Positions 10,641 to 20,513 of a stretch of 64,000 nt of DNA are shown piece by piece (position 1 is the first letter of the stretch; each line of letters begins with the position of its first letter). Below the pieces are notes generated by a model that was not told the origin of the DNA, ran no database searches, and saw only the letters and a list, made by a program, of their open reading frames with translations. Where the stretch lies: positions 6,474,001 to 6,538,000 of the forward strand of contig CM069435.1 in NCBI GenBank assembly GCA_035610365.1, read 5' to 3'. The DNA is from Aquatica leii (taxonomy: Eukaryota > Arthropoda > Insecta > Coleoptera > Lampyridae). Position numbers and translations under genes: made by a program.

Positions 10641-13490
10641 TGGCCAGTTTGAAATTATCTGACGTATCATGCACAATCAGCAAACTAAGAACTCGTGTAG
10701 ATTTGTCAACAAGACACATTGGCAACATTTGCCATCGCAACATGTATAATTTAATTTCACGTCGTCGTTACTATTACGTTTTTACGATTGGAATGGAATG
10801 AAGATTCTTTGCTGGTATTGAAAGAGTTAGATCGATTTGCTTTCTAATTAATCGCAGATATTGACTATCTTACAACATTTTGCTTTCGCTGGAGAAAAGG
10901 TTTATAACAGAACTTTCTACACGTCCGAATGTTTAGATAAAAGTCGCAATCGTTTGTCACTTTTTTTTCTGTATTTATATTTATTTATTTGTATCTATTT
11001 TCTCATTTAATTCAAGTTTTGATTCTTAAACCTTTAGACAAAGTAAAATATACACATTTGAATAGCTGGAATAACTTTGACTTTATTTTTGTATGTTTTA
11101 CAAGGCTTTTTTGAGTAATTTTTATAGATATTAATATACATTTTGCTGGCATGTTTGTTAAAATGAAAAAAACAATAACTCAAGTATTCCATAAAAAGTA
11201 AAATAAACAAAAGTTTAATGTTAATGCCAGCACTACAAACGACAAGATAAATAGTGCAAATCTAGTGTAAACCTTTAACATGTATAATCTTTTAAGATAG
11301 TAATTGCAATAACACCGTTTACATTATCTTTTAGATATGTTAATACCATACAAACCGTAGTATATCCGTAGTAAATTTAATCCTAAAACAACATTGACCT
11401 ACACTTACAGGTTACCTTTGTTACCATCGCTGTACTATTTGCACAAATTATCATAATGTTAAGTACGGTTATTGTTTATGTAAATTTAGCGTGTTGGCAT
11501 TGACATTCTTAACTGAAAAATAATTCATAATTTCAAATAAATCAGCAAAAATTAGTTTTAATAGTAAAAAAATTATTAGAAATTTTGTGAATGCGAAATG
11601 TAACAGCACTTCTAAATTTGCACATATTTATAGTTATTACAAAGTAATAAATTCTATTTACTATCATATTTGAATTTTTGTTATTATATATTAATAATTT
11701 ATTTACATATTTTTAGTTAATTAATTGCTGATTGAAAAGACGACTCGGATATATATCCGTATTTTGATAGTGTAACGAATTCGAAAGATAATAACTTCTG
11801 TTTATCGAAAACTGACCCTTGTTTACATTAAAAGCACGTACGTTAATGCTCCATTATATTTATCTCAAACACACGCGTTAATCATTTATTTAAACATCTT
11901 CTTAACGCTTCCGACTTCGAATAACTGACCTATCCTCATCTTAAATCGTTTTTATATATTTCGGTTATCTTTGGAGAATTTTCTACATCATTTACAAACT
12001 TTCTAGTTGTCGATAGTAACTTCGTATACCCTCTTAAAGCTGAACGTTTTAATAGCATTTTAGTGATGATAATATTAATGTTATAGGCATTTGAAACTAG
12101 TGATATTTCTGTGATTGCTATTTTTAAGAAATTTGTTTTTAATTATCCCATATTAAATAAATACAAAACATTTCTTGTTTTGCATCTTGTGAGCTAAGGG
12201 CTTGGGCGATAATAATACACTACTCTATGGTGGTATATAATATACTATTAGTATTGTAATCTTTGTATGGAATTATAACTTTATGTAATTTATGGAATGA
12301 GAAATGTAGAAATTTTGTTAAATTAAATTAAACATTACCACCTAATAAATAGTTTAATGAGGGCCAAATGTTGTATAAAATGCGATTAGTTTTAACTGCT
12401 GTAGCATTAAAAAAATGCATTGCAGAAATAATGTTTTTATTTTTTTGCTAACCACTAAAAGATTTTTTCTGCCATTTACGTAGCCTTTTAAATCAATTTT
12501 AAATTGTCTTAGTACGTTTATTTATTTATTTGTACATAATGTAAATAAAACTTTGGTTAAATCAAACAATTATATAGAATGATGATGTGGCTAGAGAATT
12601 AAATTCCCACAACATATTCAACGTTGGCGCACTGAAAACTTGTTATGCTCAAAAACCGTGAATATCAAGGCGTTCTCATGAGATATACGCTCAATCGAAC
12701 TCGAGTATGTATTGATAAATTTATGTTATGATTGAATGATTGTGTGTACCTGTATTAGTTAAATCTTCAACGCAATTAAAGGGTTTATTGCAAACGTTTG
12801 CTTTTGGTATCGAAATATTAACCGATGGATTAATTATTTTATTGCTTACTGAACAGAATATTTCACGCGAGTATCAAACGTATGTATCCTTACAATGTGT
12901 ACTCATTTATTAGACTTACATAGTCATAATTCAGTTTTCAGTTTCAGTTTTATTGGCGTCAATTGCAATTTTTCAGTTGTTTAGTTTCTCTTTTTTTTAA
13001 GATACTATAAATATTTTCACCGAAATTAAAATCTAATATTTTATTATTATAAATGCACTAGGACAGTAATGATGTTTATTTTATATTTTGTGTTTGTCCC
13101 CATTTTCATAATCAACTCTAATCTGTAACTTTAAATCTAATAGAAATGCGTTAAATCGAATAGGAATCGTTATACTTTAAACTTGGTATGCTACAGTTAC
13201 TTTGTTTATTACATCGATGGTAAAATAAGTAAACGTAAGTTGAAAGGTTAAGACTATATCTATTTAAATTATGTAAAACACTAATTAAATAGTTTTCGTA
13301 AAATTATTACATAAAAATAATAAATAAACATCGGAAAATATGCACTTAAAAACTAAAATATGCATGCAAATATGCACTGAAAAAAATATGTACTACATGC
13401 TTTTATGCATTTGAATATACTTCTATGCTATTTATAAAACAAATTTAATAGTATATGTTTTATTGTGAAAAAACACAAAAATAATGAAAC
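10641..13490. other. AT-rich stretch without a recognisable gene
   Basis: No protein-like ORF. A cluster of ATATGCA-type motifs lies at 13331-13420, just upstream of the heat-shock-type promoter; it may be low-complexity sequence or binding sites, and neither can be shown here. Confidence 0.55.
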
Positions 13491-13499
13491 GTACGAGGA

Positions 13500-13640
13500 A
13501 TTCTTTTCAAGTCCGGAAGTTTCGCGAGGTTTTTATACATTTCCAGAAGGTTCACCGAAAGATATAAAACATTCGCGAACGTTTCGCCAAAACGTATAAA
13601 TGCGGTACAAACAAATCATAGGGCAGTTATTCCAGCAATT
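13500..13640 (+). promoter_or_regulatory. Heat-shock-type core promoter: three HSEs, TATA box, initiator
   Basis: Within 70 bp lie three arrays of alternating TTC/GAA units at 2 bp spacing, the binding site of heat shock factor. They are 13516-13528 GAAgtTTCgcGAg, 13541-13553 TTCcaGAAggTTC (perfect) and 13572-13585 TTCgcGAAcgTTtC. They are followed by TATAAA at 13595-13600 and an arthropod-type initiator CAGT at 13624-13627, placing the predicted start near 13625, 30 bp from the TATA box. The spacing is textbook for an Hsp70/small-Hsp promoter. No heat-shock coding sequence follows within the window, because a pogo-like element begins at about 13812. Confidence 0.75.
13541..13553 (+). promoter_or_regulatory. 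Perfect heat-shock element
   Basis: TTCCAGAAGGTTC fits TTCnnGAAnnTTC at all nine fixed positions and sits 42 bp upstream of the TATA box. It is the strongest single site in the promoter cluster. Confidence 0.75.
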
Positions 13641-13811
13641 TGAAGACGACAGTGTTAAGAAGATTATTCTCGTCTAAATAAATAAGTGATTAACGCGCGT
13701 GGTCGAGATAAATCTACGAAGTGTTAAACAAGTGTGTGAAGTTATCCGCGAACTTTATCTTTCAAGTGATAGTGCGATATAAATTAGTGTAAGTGTTTTT
13801 ATTATTCTTAG
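13625..13811 (+). other. Putative 5' leader downstream of the heat-shock-type promoter
   Basis: About 165 nt of A-rich leader-like sequence (TGAAGACGACAGTGTTAAG, AATAAATAAGTG repeats) follow the initiator without a usable ATG. They end at ATTAGT|GTAAGT (donor at 13789), the arrangement of a 5'UTR exon. The sequence becomes transposon at about 13812, so the rest of the gene is not identifiable here. That it is a leader is inferred from position only. Confidence 0.45.
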
Positions 13812-15640
13812 GGTAATTCCGGGTGAGATGGCCCACCTTTCATAAATTCAACATGCTGACCATGCTAAATTAAAAGACAATAACAATTGCACGGTATATG
13901 TATGTTTATTGATTTATGAAACTAAAACTGTAATGCACATGCGTACATAAAAAGTCAAATACAATTTTCCAAAAAATGTAAAACAATATAATGAGTCATC
14001 TCACCCTATGTGTACGGGTTAGATGACTCTAACTACTGGGTTCGATGACTTTATCTAATTAACGTTTTTTTCCTAATACTTTCCCACATCTGTCACACAA
14101 ATTTTCATATTTTGGGCAATTCTCATGGAACCAAAAGGAACAATGCGCACATCTAATCCAATCGTCTTTTTTCAAAGTGTGTACTTTTCTCCGCAACCCG
14201 CACATTCGGTATCATCTTCTTCTTCCAAGTCGTCATTAAGTTCCATTGCACTGCCGGAATCTTCGGAAAAAGAAGATAAATTAACGCTTTTTTTGCAGTT
14301 TTGTGAATTTTCCGTTTTATAACTTGTTTGATTTCTTTCACTTTTTTAATATTTTTGTTTTTATTCTTCCCTTCCACTGTCTTACGCTTGTTTATATTTT
14401 CAGGACTTGTCAAAATTATTGCCAACTGCTTGAATCGTTTTTTTGCTTGTTGAATCCCAGATGTAGATGAAACTAGAGAAATTTGATCTAACAGTTTGGA
14501 AGAAGTTTTCTTTGTTACTATGGTTACTGTAGATGTCGACGTAGAGACCGGATCTATGAGACTGGCAGATGGCTGGTGCTGGTCATTTACGTTTTCAGGT
14601 GGAGTTAGTGTAGGATTTGGAATTGCAATTTCAGATGTCGCTGAACTCTCAAGAAAAGCATAATCGGGAATAGCAGTCGGGTTAAAGGGATAAATTCCAC
14701 ATGCTTTAAAGCCAGATACACTGTTTTGGGCATTGACAGATTTCATCCACGCCTCTGATTGTAATTTTCCAAATGTTAGGCTACTAATTTTCTTTGTCGG
14801 ATTCATTCTTATAAAGGAATTACAAGAGTTATAGAAATGAGATTTGATGGATTTAAAATAAGATCGATCTAGAGGTTGAAGGAATTGTGTCGTGTGGCTG
14901 GGTGGACATAGTAAGATTATACCATTATAGTCTGCATATTCTAACATTTCGACGGAATTAAAATGACAAGAATGTCCATCCAGAATAAGAAGAACTTTGC
15001 TGAGTGGTTTTCGAGAGACAAAGTGAGTTCGGATTTTTCATTCATATACACTTTTGCTCCGGACGGCATGTCCATCGCAAATTCTTGCTTTTTATACTTC
15101 CCCTTGAGTATACAGCAAAGCGAAAGAAAATTACCCTCGGCATTGCAACAACATATTGCCGTGATGCTTTCACCTTTCTCTAAAGAAGTCACAGCAGCTA
15201 CATTTTCGACCCTTTTTCGGCTATAACGGAGGTCGGTTTGTTGTTTAACTGCAACCCCGTTTCATCCATATTGAACATACGGCCAGGTTTGTCCATTAGT
15301 TTATTTTCCAGAATAAGCTTTTCAAGAACTAGGAAATAATCCTGAACTTCTTTTCTATTCATACCCTGACTTCTTGCTTATGAAACCCCTTATGATTTTC
15401 TGATACTCAAAGTTGGATGCCTTCTCAAAAAGCTTTGAAGCTAATCGAAACCAGCCAGGCCTGTTTGCTGATTGAAGGTATGTTTAATATTCAACTTTTC
15501 AGCTAAGCGGAATGCCATTCGTCTAACTGAATTCCTGGTAGGAGCAAAACCGTTTTTTTTGCAATTTTAGAATATGCTTTTTTATTTTGAGTTCGTTTTC
15601 TTCACCAAGAACACAACACTCATAAACTCTGAAAGACAAT
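13812..15640 (-). mobile_element. pogo/Tigger-like DDE element 1, right end lost
   Basis: The left end GGGTGAGATGGCCCACC (from about 13820) and the related internal GAGTCATCTCACCC and GGGTTAGATGACTC (13990-14040) look like terminal and subterminal repeats. The transposase remnant occupies 14153-15620 on the minus strand. A matching right terminal repeat is not seen before a plus-strand non-LTR fragment starts near 15650, so the right end is truncated or overwritten. Confidence 0.65.
14153..15620 (-). pseudogene. pogo/jerky-like DDE_1 transposase, frameshifted
   Basis: Read from high coordinates: GMNRKEVQDYFLVLEKLI, then GRMFNMDETGLQLNNKP (first catalytic Asp, about 15290-15250). KGESITAICCCNAEGNFL follows, and KYKKQEFAMDMPSGAKVY (frame 15192-14941). 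The second Asp is in the LFWMDILVIL segment, where similarity to LLDGH is blurred. The open frame 14947-14153 begins LEYADYNGIILLCPPSHTTQ, with FLQPLDRSYFKSIK holding the third Asp, then FKACGIYPFNPTAI and a Lys-rich tail. DDE_1 transposases cut and paste at TA. At least two frameshifts and missing N-terminal HTH make it inactive. Confidence 0.8.
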
Positions 15641-15649
15641 TAAATCTCT

Positions 15650-16125
15650 TAATGTGCAACCGTTGCTCGCTGATAATCTACCCCTTTTTCTTCGAGATCC
15701 TGATATATTAACACATTTTTTGCTAGTTTCTACAACAGTCCAAATACTGCTTTTGATAATTTATTATCATACTATATTAACAATGTTAAAACTAGAGTTA
15801 CGGAAAACTCATGTTTACTTGAGTCTACTTTCTCTCTTTCATCGAAAATTGCACATGTTCTACTAATACCTAAAAGACAAAAGTGTGATAAATTAAATAA
15901 TCTCCGTCCAATAAGCATTATTTCACCTTTATCAAAAATTTTAGTAAAAACAATTGCAAAGCAACTTAATGCACATCTTACCAAATTCAATAATCTCCAA
16001 TTAGTGCAGTCTGGTTTTTGACCGGGGTATATTTGTGCGTCAGCTTTAGCTTCTGTCACTGATGATATAATTGCGACTTTAGATTCAGGTTTTAGTATTG
16101 CATTTGCATTTATAAGGTAAAATAC
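15650..16125 (+). pseudogene. Non-LTR retrotransposon reverse transcriptase fragment
   Basis: In the plus strand from about 15825 the reading LSSKIAHVLLIPKRQKCDK continues into NNLRPISIISPLSKILVK, AKQLNAHLTK and LVQSGF. These are the start of the fingers domain of Jockey/I/R1-type reverse transcriptases (LRPISL..LSKI..K signature). A stop follows SGF and the frame runs on as SVTDDIIATLDSGFSIAF. No YxDD region follows, so this is an internal remnant of under 500 bp. The minus-strand ORF across it is a shadow. Confidence 0.7.
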
Positions 16126-17255
16126 ACAAGAAGGATTTACTTACTGCACCTGTTGTCGGCGACATTCGCAATTGTATGAAACAAAGTTCTAATAAATCGG
16201 TAACAAAATTATCTGGTATAAACTCATTCTAAGTTCAATTTTTAGTTTATAAGCATACAATTGTTAGGATTGTCAGTAAAAACTTACCACAAAACATTAA
16301 AAAAAATCAAAGTTACGGTTTATTAAGAAGTACTACATTCTTTTAACTTCTTGAAACGTGTACAATTTTGTGAATGGTTTAATCATTTTAATAACGATAA
16401 TCTGTTCGATTTAATTTTATTTATGAACAAAGTACGGTTTTATTTAAGTGGATATGCAAAAATTCAAAACTATTATACTTGGGTAAAATCTACATACTGT
16501 TGTGGAAACTACGATAACAACCTTTGAAAGTTTGTGTATACGTTGCAAAGGAGAAGGGTAATCAGTTCAATATTTTTTTTACAATGTGTAAATGCAAAAC
16601 GTTATCTTAATATATTATGTCGGTTAAATGACAAAAGAATTTCCATTTAGTTATTTTCAGCAAAGTAATGCAAGTGCTCATATCACTCAAGCAGTAATTG
16701 AATTTATTCAATAACTTACAACGAAAGTGTTCGAAATATGAAAGTTGATGAGTTTTGTTATGTTTTCTAATGTTTAAAAAGGGAAGTTGACACATGTATC
16801 GAAGCTAAAGTACAACATATTGAAAGTCGGTTATTTTACATAATAGTTATTACTTATTTCTATTTTAAATAAACAGGTGTTGTTAATGTGTTACCGTTTT
16901 TAATTACTTACTTAATTTTAATTTAGAGGTTACAAACAAAATTTCTCATTTAGTCAGTTTTGTTTTACTTTAGACCAATCCAAGCAATGTTGGTTGCCTA
17001 ACATATAATATTTTTTTATGTTTGATACAAGAGTATTCACAATTGGAAATTTTATGGTTACAAGTTTAGCTACTTAATTTAAAGGATCTGCCAAACAATT
17101 TACATGTATTAAGTTGAAAAAAAAAATATTTTCAAATTTTTTCCTGGTCGTATTAATATTGATTAATTAATTAATTATTTAATTAATACTCATCAGCAAA
17201 TTGTATAAATTTTGGTTGACATTTTCTTGGCCTGAAACTTTGGTTTGGTTTTTAG
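16126..17255. other. AT-rich stretch without a recognisable gene
   Basis: No protein-like ORF. An ATTAATTAATTAATTATTTA simple stretch occurs near 17160. Nothing else could be supported. Confidence 0.55.
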
Positions 17256-18553
17256 TGGGCAACTAAAAACGACAGCCGGCCATACCTCAGAATTCAATCG
17301 TCACATAGATTTAAAAAAAAAGTCTTATTAGAATAGTGGTCTTGTAAAATAGCTGGAAATAGCTTTTAAAATAACCACCAGGGGGCGTAGTAGTCATGCT
17401 TAAATAGAAAGTTGAGATTTTTTGGTAATGGGCTTATTTAAGGGGTATTCAAAATACATAAGGTATAATTCTCAAATCTTTTAGAAACTTTTATTAGTAA
17501 TTTTAAAAAGTAAGTGGTGGGGGAGTCATCATTCTACAAATGTCAATTACTCCAGTTGCTTTTAAAGGAATTTAACAAACTTGGGCTCGTTAGAATGCGT
17601 TTTTCTTTGTCTATCGATAACATTTATACATTTTATATTTGAATAATAGTGAAGTCTCTATAGCAGTTTATCTAAAATCTTTTGTTTTTTTGCACAATCA
17701 ATTTGAGGAATTAAAGCTTTCATTGAAAACCATAATTAGATAGCTTTTGTCAACATAAGTTACTTGGATTGAAATTATAGGTTTTTTTTATCTTGGCGAC
17801 GAAATTTGCAGTGACCGCAAAAATAAGTCACTTGTAAAAATAGAGGATCAACATAGTATGTCAGAAATTTTTAACTTGTTATTGTTGTTTTTGTGTTTAG
17901 TACCTACTGCTGTTTTAATCAAATGGGCTTTTTAGTTTCTATATTAATTGTTAAAAGTATTTTTTATATTGATTGTTACAAATGAAGAAGCAATTGACAT
18001 GTTAGCGGTTTATTTCGAACGGATAAGAAATGCAACAGTTGCTAGCAGATTATGTGCAGTTCAATTTTCTGAAAGACGTCACGTTACTAGAAGAGCTTTT
18101 TTTCTATTGGCACACCATTTGCGTACTACTGGAAATATGCATTTTTCTATATATACCCTAGTCAACGTAGAGGTCGTACCAAGAAAAACGGTTTCTAACG
18201 CGTCTTATTCTGTTAAAAATAAACGGAATAATTAACATTTAAAGAAAATATACTTTGATGTCTGCCCACCACTTAATTTTTAAAATTACAGCAAAATTTT
18301 TTTAATAAAATAGTTTATAAATTGTTTGAAGATTATACCTCAAGTATTTTAAATGCCCCTTAAATAATCCGATTACGGAAAAAACCCAACTTTCTATTTA
18401 AGCATGACTACTGCTGTAGTGGCGGTAATCTTGGAAGCTCGAAAACATTTTGAAGCTATTTTTCAAGGTCACTTTCCTAATAATACTTTTTTTTCTAAAT
18501 CTGGGTGACGATTCGCTCATTAAACATGGCCGGCGGTCATTCTTAGTTGCCCA
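17256..18553 (+). mobile_element. Element with ~290 bp terminal inverted repeats and a short HTH-like ORF
   Basis: The left arm starts GTGGGCAACTAAAAACGACA (17257) and the right arm, reverse-complemented, starts GTGGGCAACTAAGAATGACC (from 18552). Similarity continues inward through GCCGGCCAT, AATCGTCAC, CTATTTAAGCATGACTACT (right arm) and AAGTGGTGGG, about 290 bp per arm with gaps. The centre carries a small plus-strand ORF with a helix-turn-helix-like segment. It looks like a non-autonomous or internally deleted DNA transposon. No clear target duplication was found; TA dinucleotides lie near both ends. Confidence 0.75.
17948..18235 (+). pseudogene. Short ORF with DUF4817-like helix-turn-helix segment
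   Basis: 95 codons. Residues about 15-58 (EEAIDMLAVYFERIRNATVA, then ERRHVTRRAFFLLAHHLRTTG) match the pattern of the DUF4817-type N-terminal helix-turn-helix found in insect mariner/Tc-like transposases: an aromatic-rich first helix, an R-RH centre and a final LR-TG turn. The following catalytic DDE domain is absent, so this is an N-terminal remnant inside the long-TIR element. The assignment is from pattern only. Confidence 0.45.
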
Positions 18554-19029
18554 CCCGGTACATATTAAAATTCTTGAATCCCAATAGTTAATTATTTAAT
18601 TATTATTATTAAAAAACACAGTTTAGAATTTTGAAATAGAAGATTATACAATAAAACTTTTATATTCGACCACTTCCTAGAACAGTGACTTTTCATAAAT
18701 TCAAAATAACCCATTTTACAAGAATACAAGTGAAAACAACTCTCCTAATAGTGACCAATCTTTCCACTTACATATGATGGGAACAAAAGAATAACAAAGA
18801 CTATTAAGAAACTAACACCAAAAGATCCCTTATTTCAAAGTTCTATAGTTTACCCAAAATACATAAGCCAAGTGCACTTTTTTGACCAATTGTTAGCTGT
18901 ACCGTATTTCTTTAAAAAAAGTTGGGTACAAAGTTTTCACACAATTTTGGTATAAGCAGCGTCAAATTATGAAGAAGAAAAACTATGAGTTGTTAAAGCT
19001 GCTGTTTATATTATTGTTGGAAACATTTA
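18554..19029. other. Stretch without a recognisable gene
   Basis: AT-rich. It ends in TTTATTTACAG just before the mobile ORF at 19037; that could be a splice acceptor but is not otherwise supported. Confidence 0.4.
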
Positions 19030-20360
19030 TTTACAGGTGCACAGCACCACAAAATACATGCCACCAGACAACTTTCTAATGAATGCAAATTTAACAATAC
19101 CTCCAACATTGCTTCAGTTTTTTGAATCTGTGGCATTAAAACACAAGCGAGGGTGTTTGGATGGTTTGAAGAAAAAGTGTGATACACTATTACATGCAGT
19201 TATTTTACCTGTGCGACTTCTTTGTTTTATTTCGTTCTTCCTAGATGGAGTTGGCGTTTAAAAAGCAGCCACTCAAAAAAAATGTATTTTTGCAGTTCAT
19301 ATTCGATAATGCTAATTTTAACTTGATGGTTTAGGAACTTTGCACGCTATAAGAGATATTGTTACAGTTACTTCTTATGAAGCAATAACATCTGGTTGCA
19401 ACATTTCTGGAGTTAGTAAATGTTTAACAGGCGTTGATATTGACTTGGCAACATATAAAAAATATAGTGACAATGCAGGATGTATCTATTAGAGATGCAA
19501 ATATTTAGTCTCTGAATAATGTAATGCTGCTTTCTGGTTCAGACATATTTTGGTTGTATGGCAAAAGCTCAAACAGTATTCAGATAAGGATTATGAGATA
19601 GTATGTCTTCTTTTCATTAATAATTCCCTAACGCAATGTGACATAATATACAGGGCTTTTCTAATTAATAGGGATAATAGCACATAAACAGATAAAAGCA
19701 CCTCTTTTTTCACATTTGATCAGCCTCTATATTTCTTCATTTTCTTATGTTTTTTTGCTAACATCAATTTATGCATAAAATGCTGTGGAGAAAATTAATA
19801 GCGGTTATGCCGTACGGCCTTACATTTTGATTGATCTTGTTTTCACCAAATTAGTTTGAGAGTTAGCAGATTTGTTAGAAGATGAGGCAGTTATGATGGG
19901 AAATACACTTAACAACTTTGAGATATTTATGGTTTTGATTATTAAAGAAAATGAGTTATTGAAACTAGTTTCGACAAAATTTAAGAAGACAGCACATCTT
20001 TGAAAGTTGTGGACTTACTGTTAACCTATCGGTGCAATACTTTTTAATGGTCATTGTAATTAAACAGTTTAGAAAAGCAGTGCCGATCGGAAACTGGACT
20101 CTCGATGTGAAAATTGTCCAAAAAATGCTACAATTTTTTTACGCAGCTGGAAATTTTTTCTATGCAAAATGTGCACATTTGTATTTAAAAAATATGTTAA
20201 TCTTGGAAAACAGAATGTATTCAACGGAATACCATGCGTTTAAAAAAAATCTAGTTTAGTATTTAGATAGATCAGACGATAAAGCAAACGCTGATGCAAA
20301 TAATGAAAACATCCGGTGGATTAACAACAGGTAGCGGGATAACTGATATAGTGCCCAATC
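19030..20360 (+). pseudogene. Nuclease-like/Cys-rich mobile-element protein, part 1 of 3
   Basis: Plus-strand pieces in several phases belong to one family of uncharacterised insect mobile proteins: STTKYMPPDNFLMNANL...IPPTLLQFFESVALKHKRG (19037-19180), QFIFDNANFN and LDGLGTLHAI (about 19296-19350), GNWTLDVKIVQKMLQFF (about 20090-20140), and MKTSGGLTTGSGIT at the end (about 20305-20350). In the family this part precedes a nuclease-like domain and a Cys-rich tail. Here the ORF is cut at 20360 by a retrotransposon and resumes at 24845. It has stops and shifts and is not functional. The biochemical role of the family is unknown to me. Confidence 0.65.
20251..20360. repeat. Left copy of a 110 bp target-site duplication
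   Basis: CTAGTTTAGTATTTAGA ... TAGTGCCCAATC is repeated in direct orientation at 24846-24955 with about three substitutions (GATAG/GACAG, GACGAT/GATGAT, TGATAT/TGCTAT). Both copies code for the same MKTSGGLTTGSGIT stretch of the interrupted ORF, so this is a duplication of target sequence, not of transposon sequence. Confidence 0.9.
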
Positions 20361-20513
20361 TATGTATTTATTCTTAATTGTTAAGCCATTCGGCCTTACA
20401 ATGGGTTACATTACCCTTACATCATTCTCTTAACATAATAATATATTTCGTACATAAAATTATAAACTAAAAAACTTTCTCCCCTAAAATCTTCCCATCA
20501 CCATCTTACTATT

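Noticed and set aside
15772..16059. Minus-strand 95-codon ORF
   Set aside because: The plus strand has the LRPISI..LSKI reverse transcriptase signature over the same interval.
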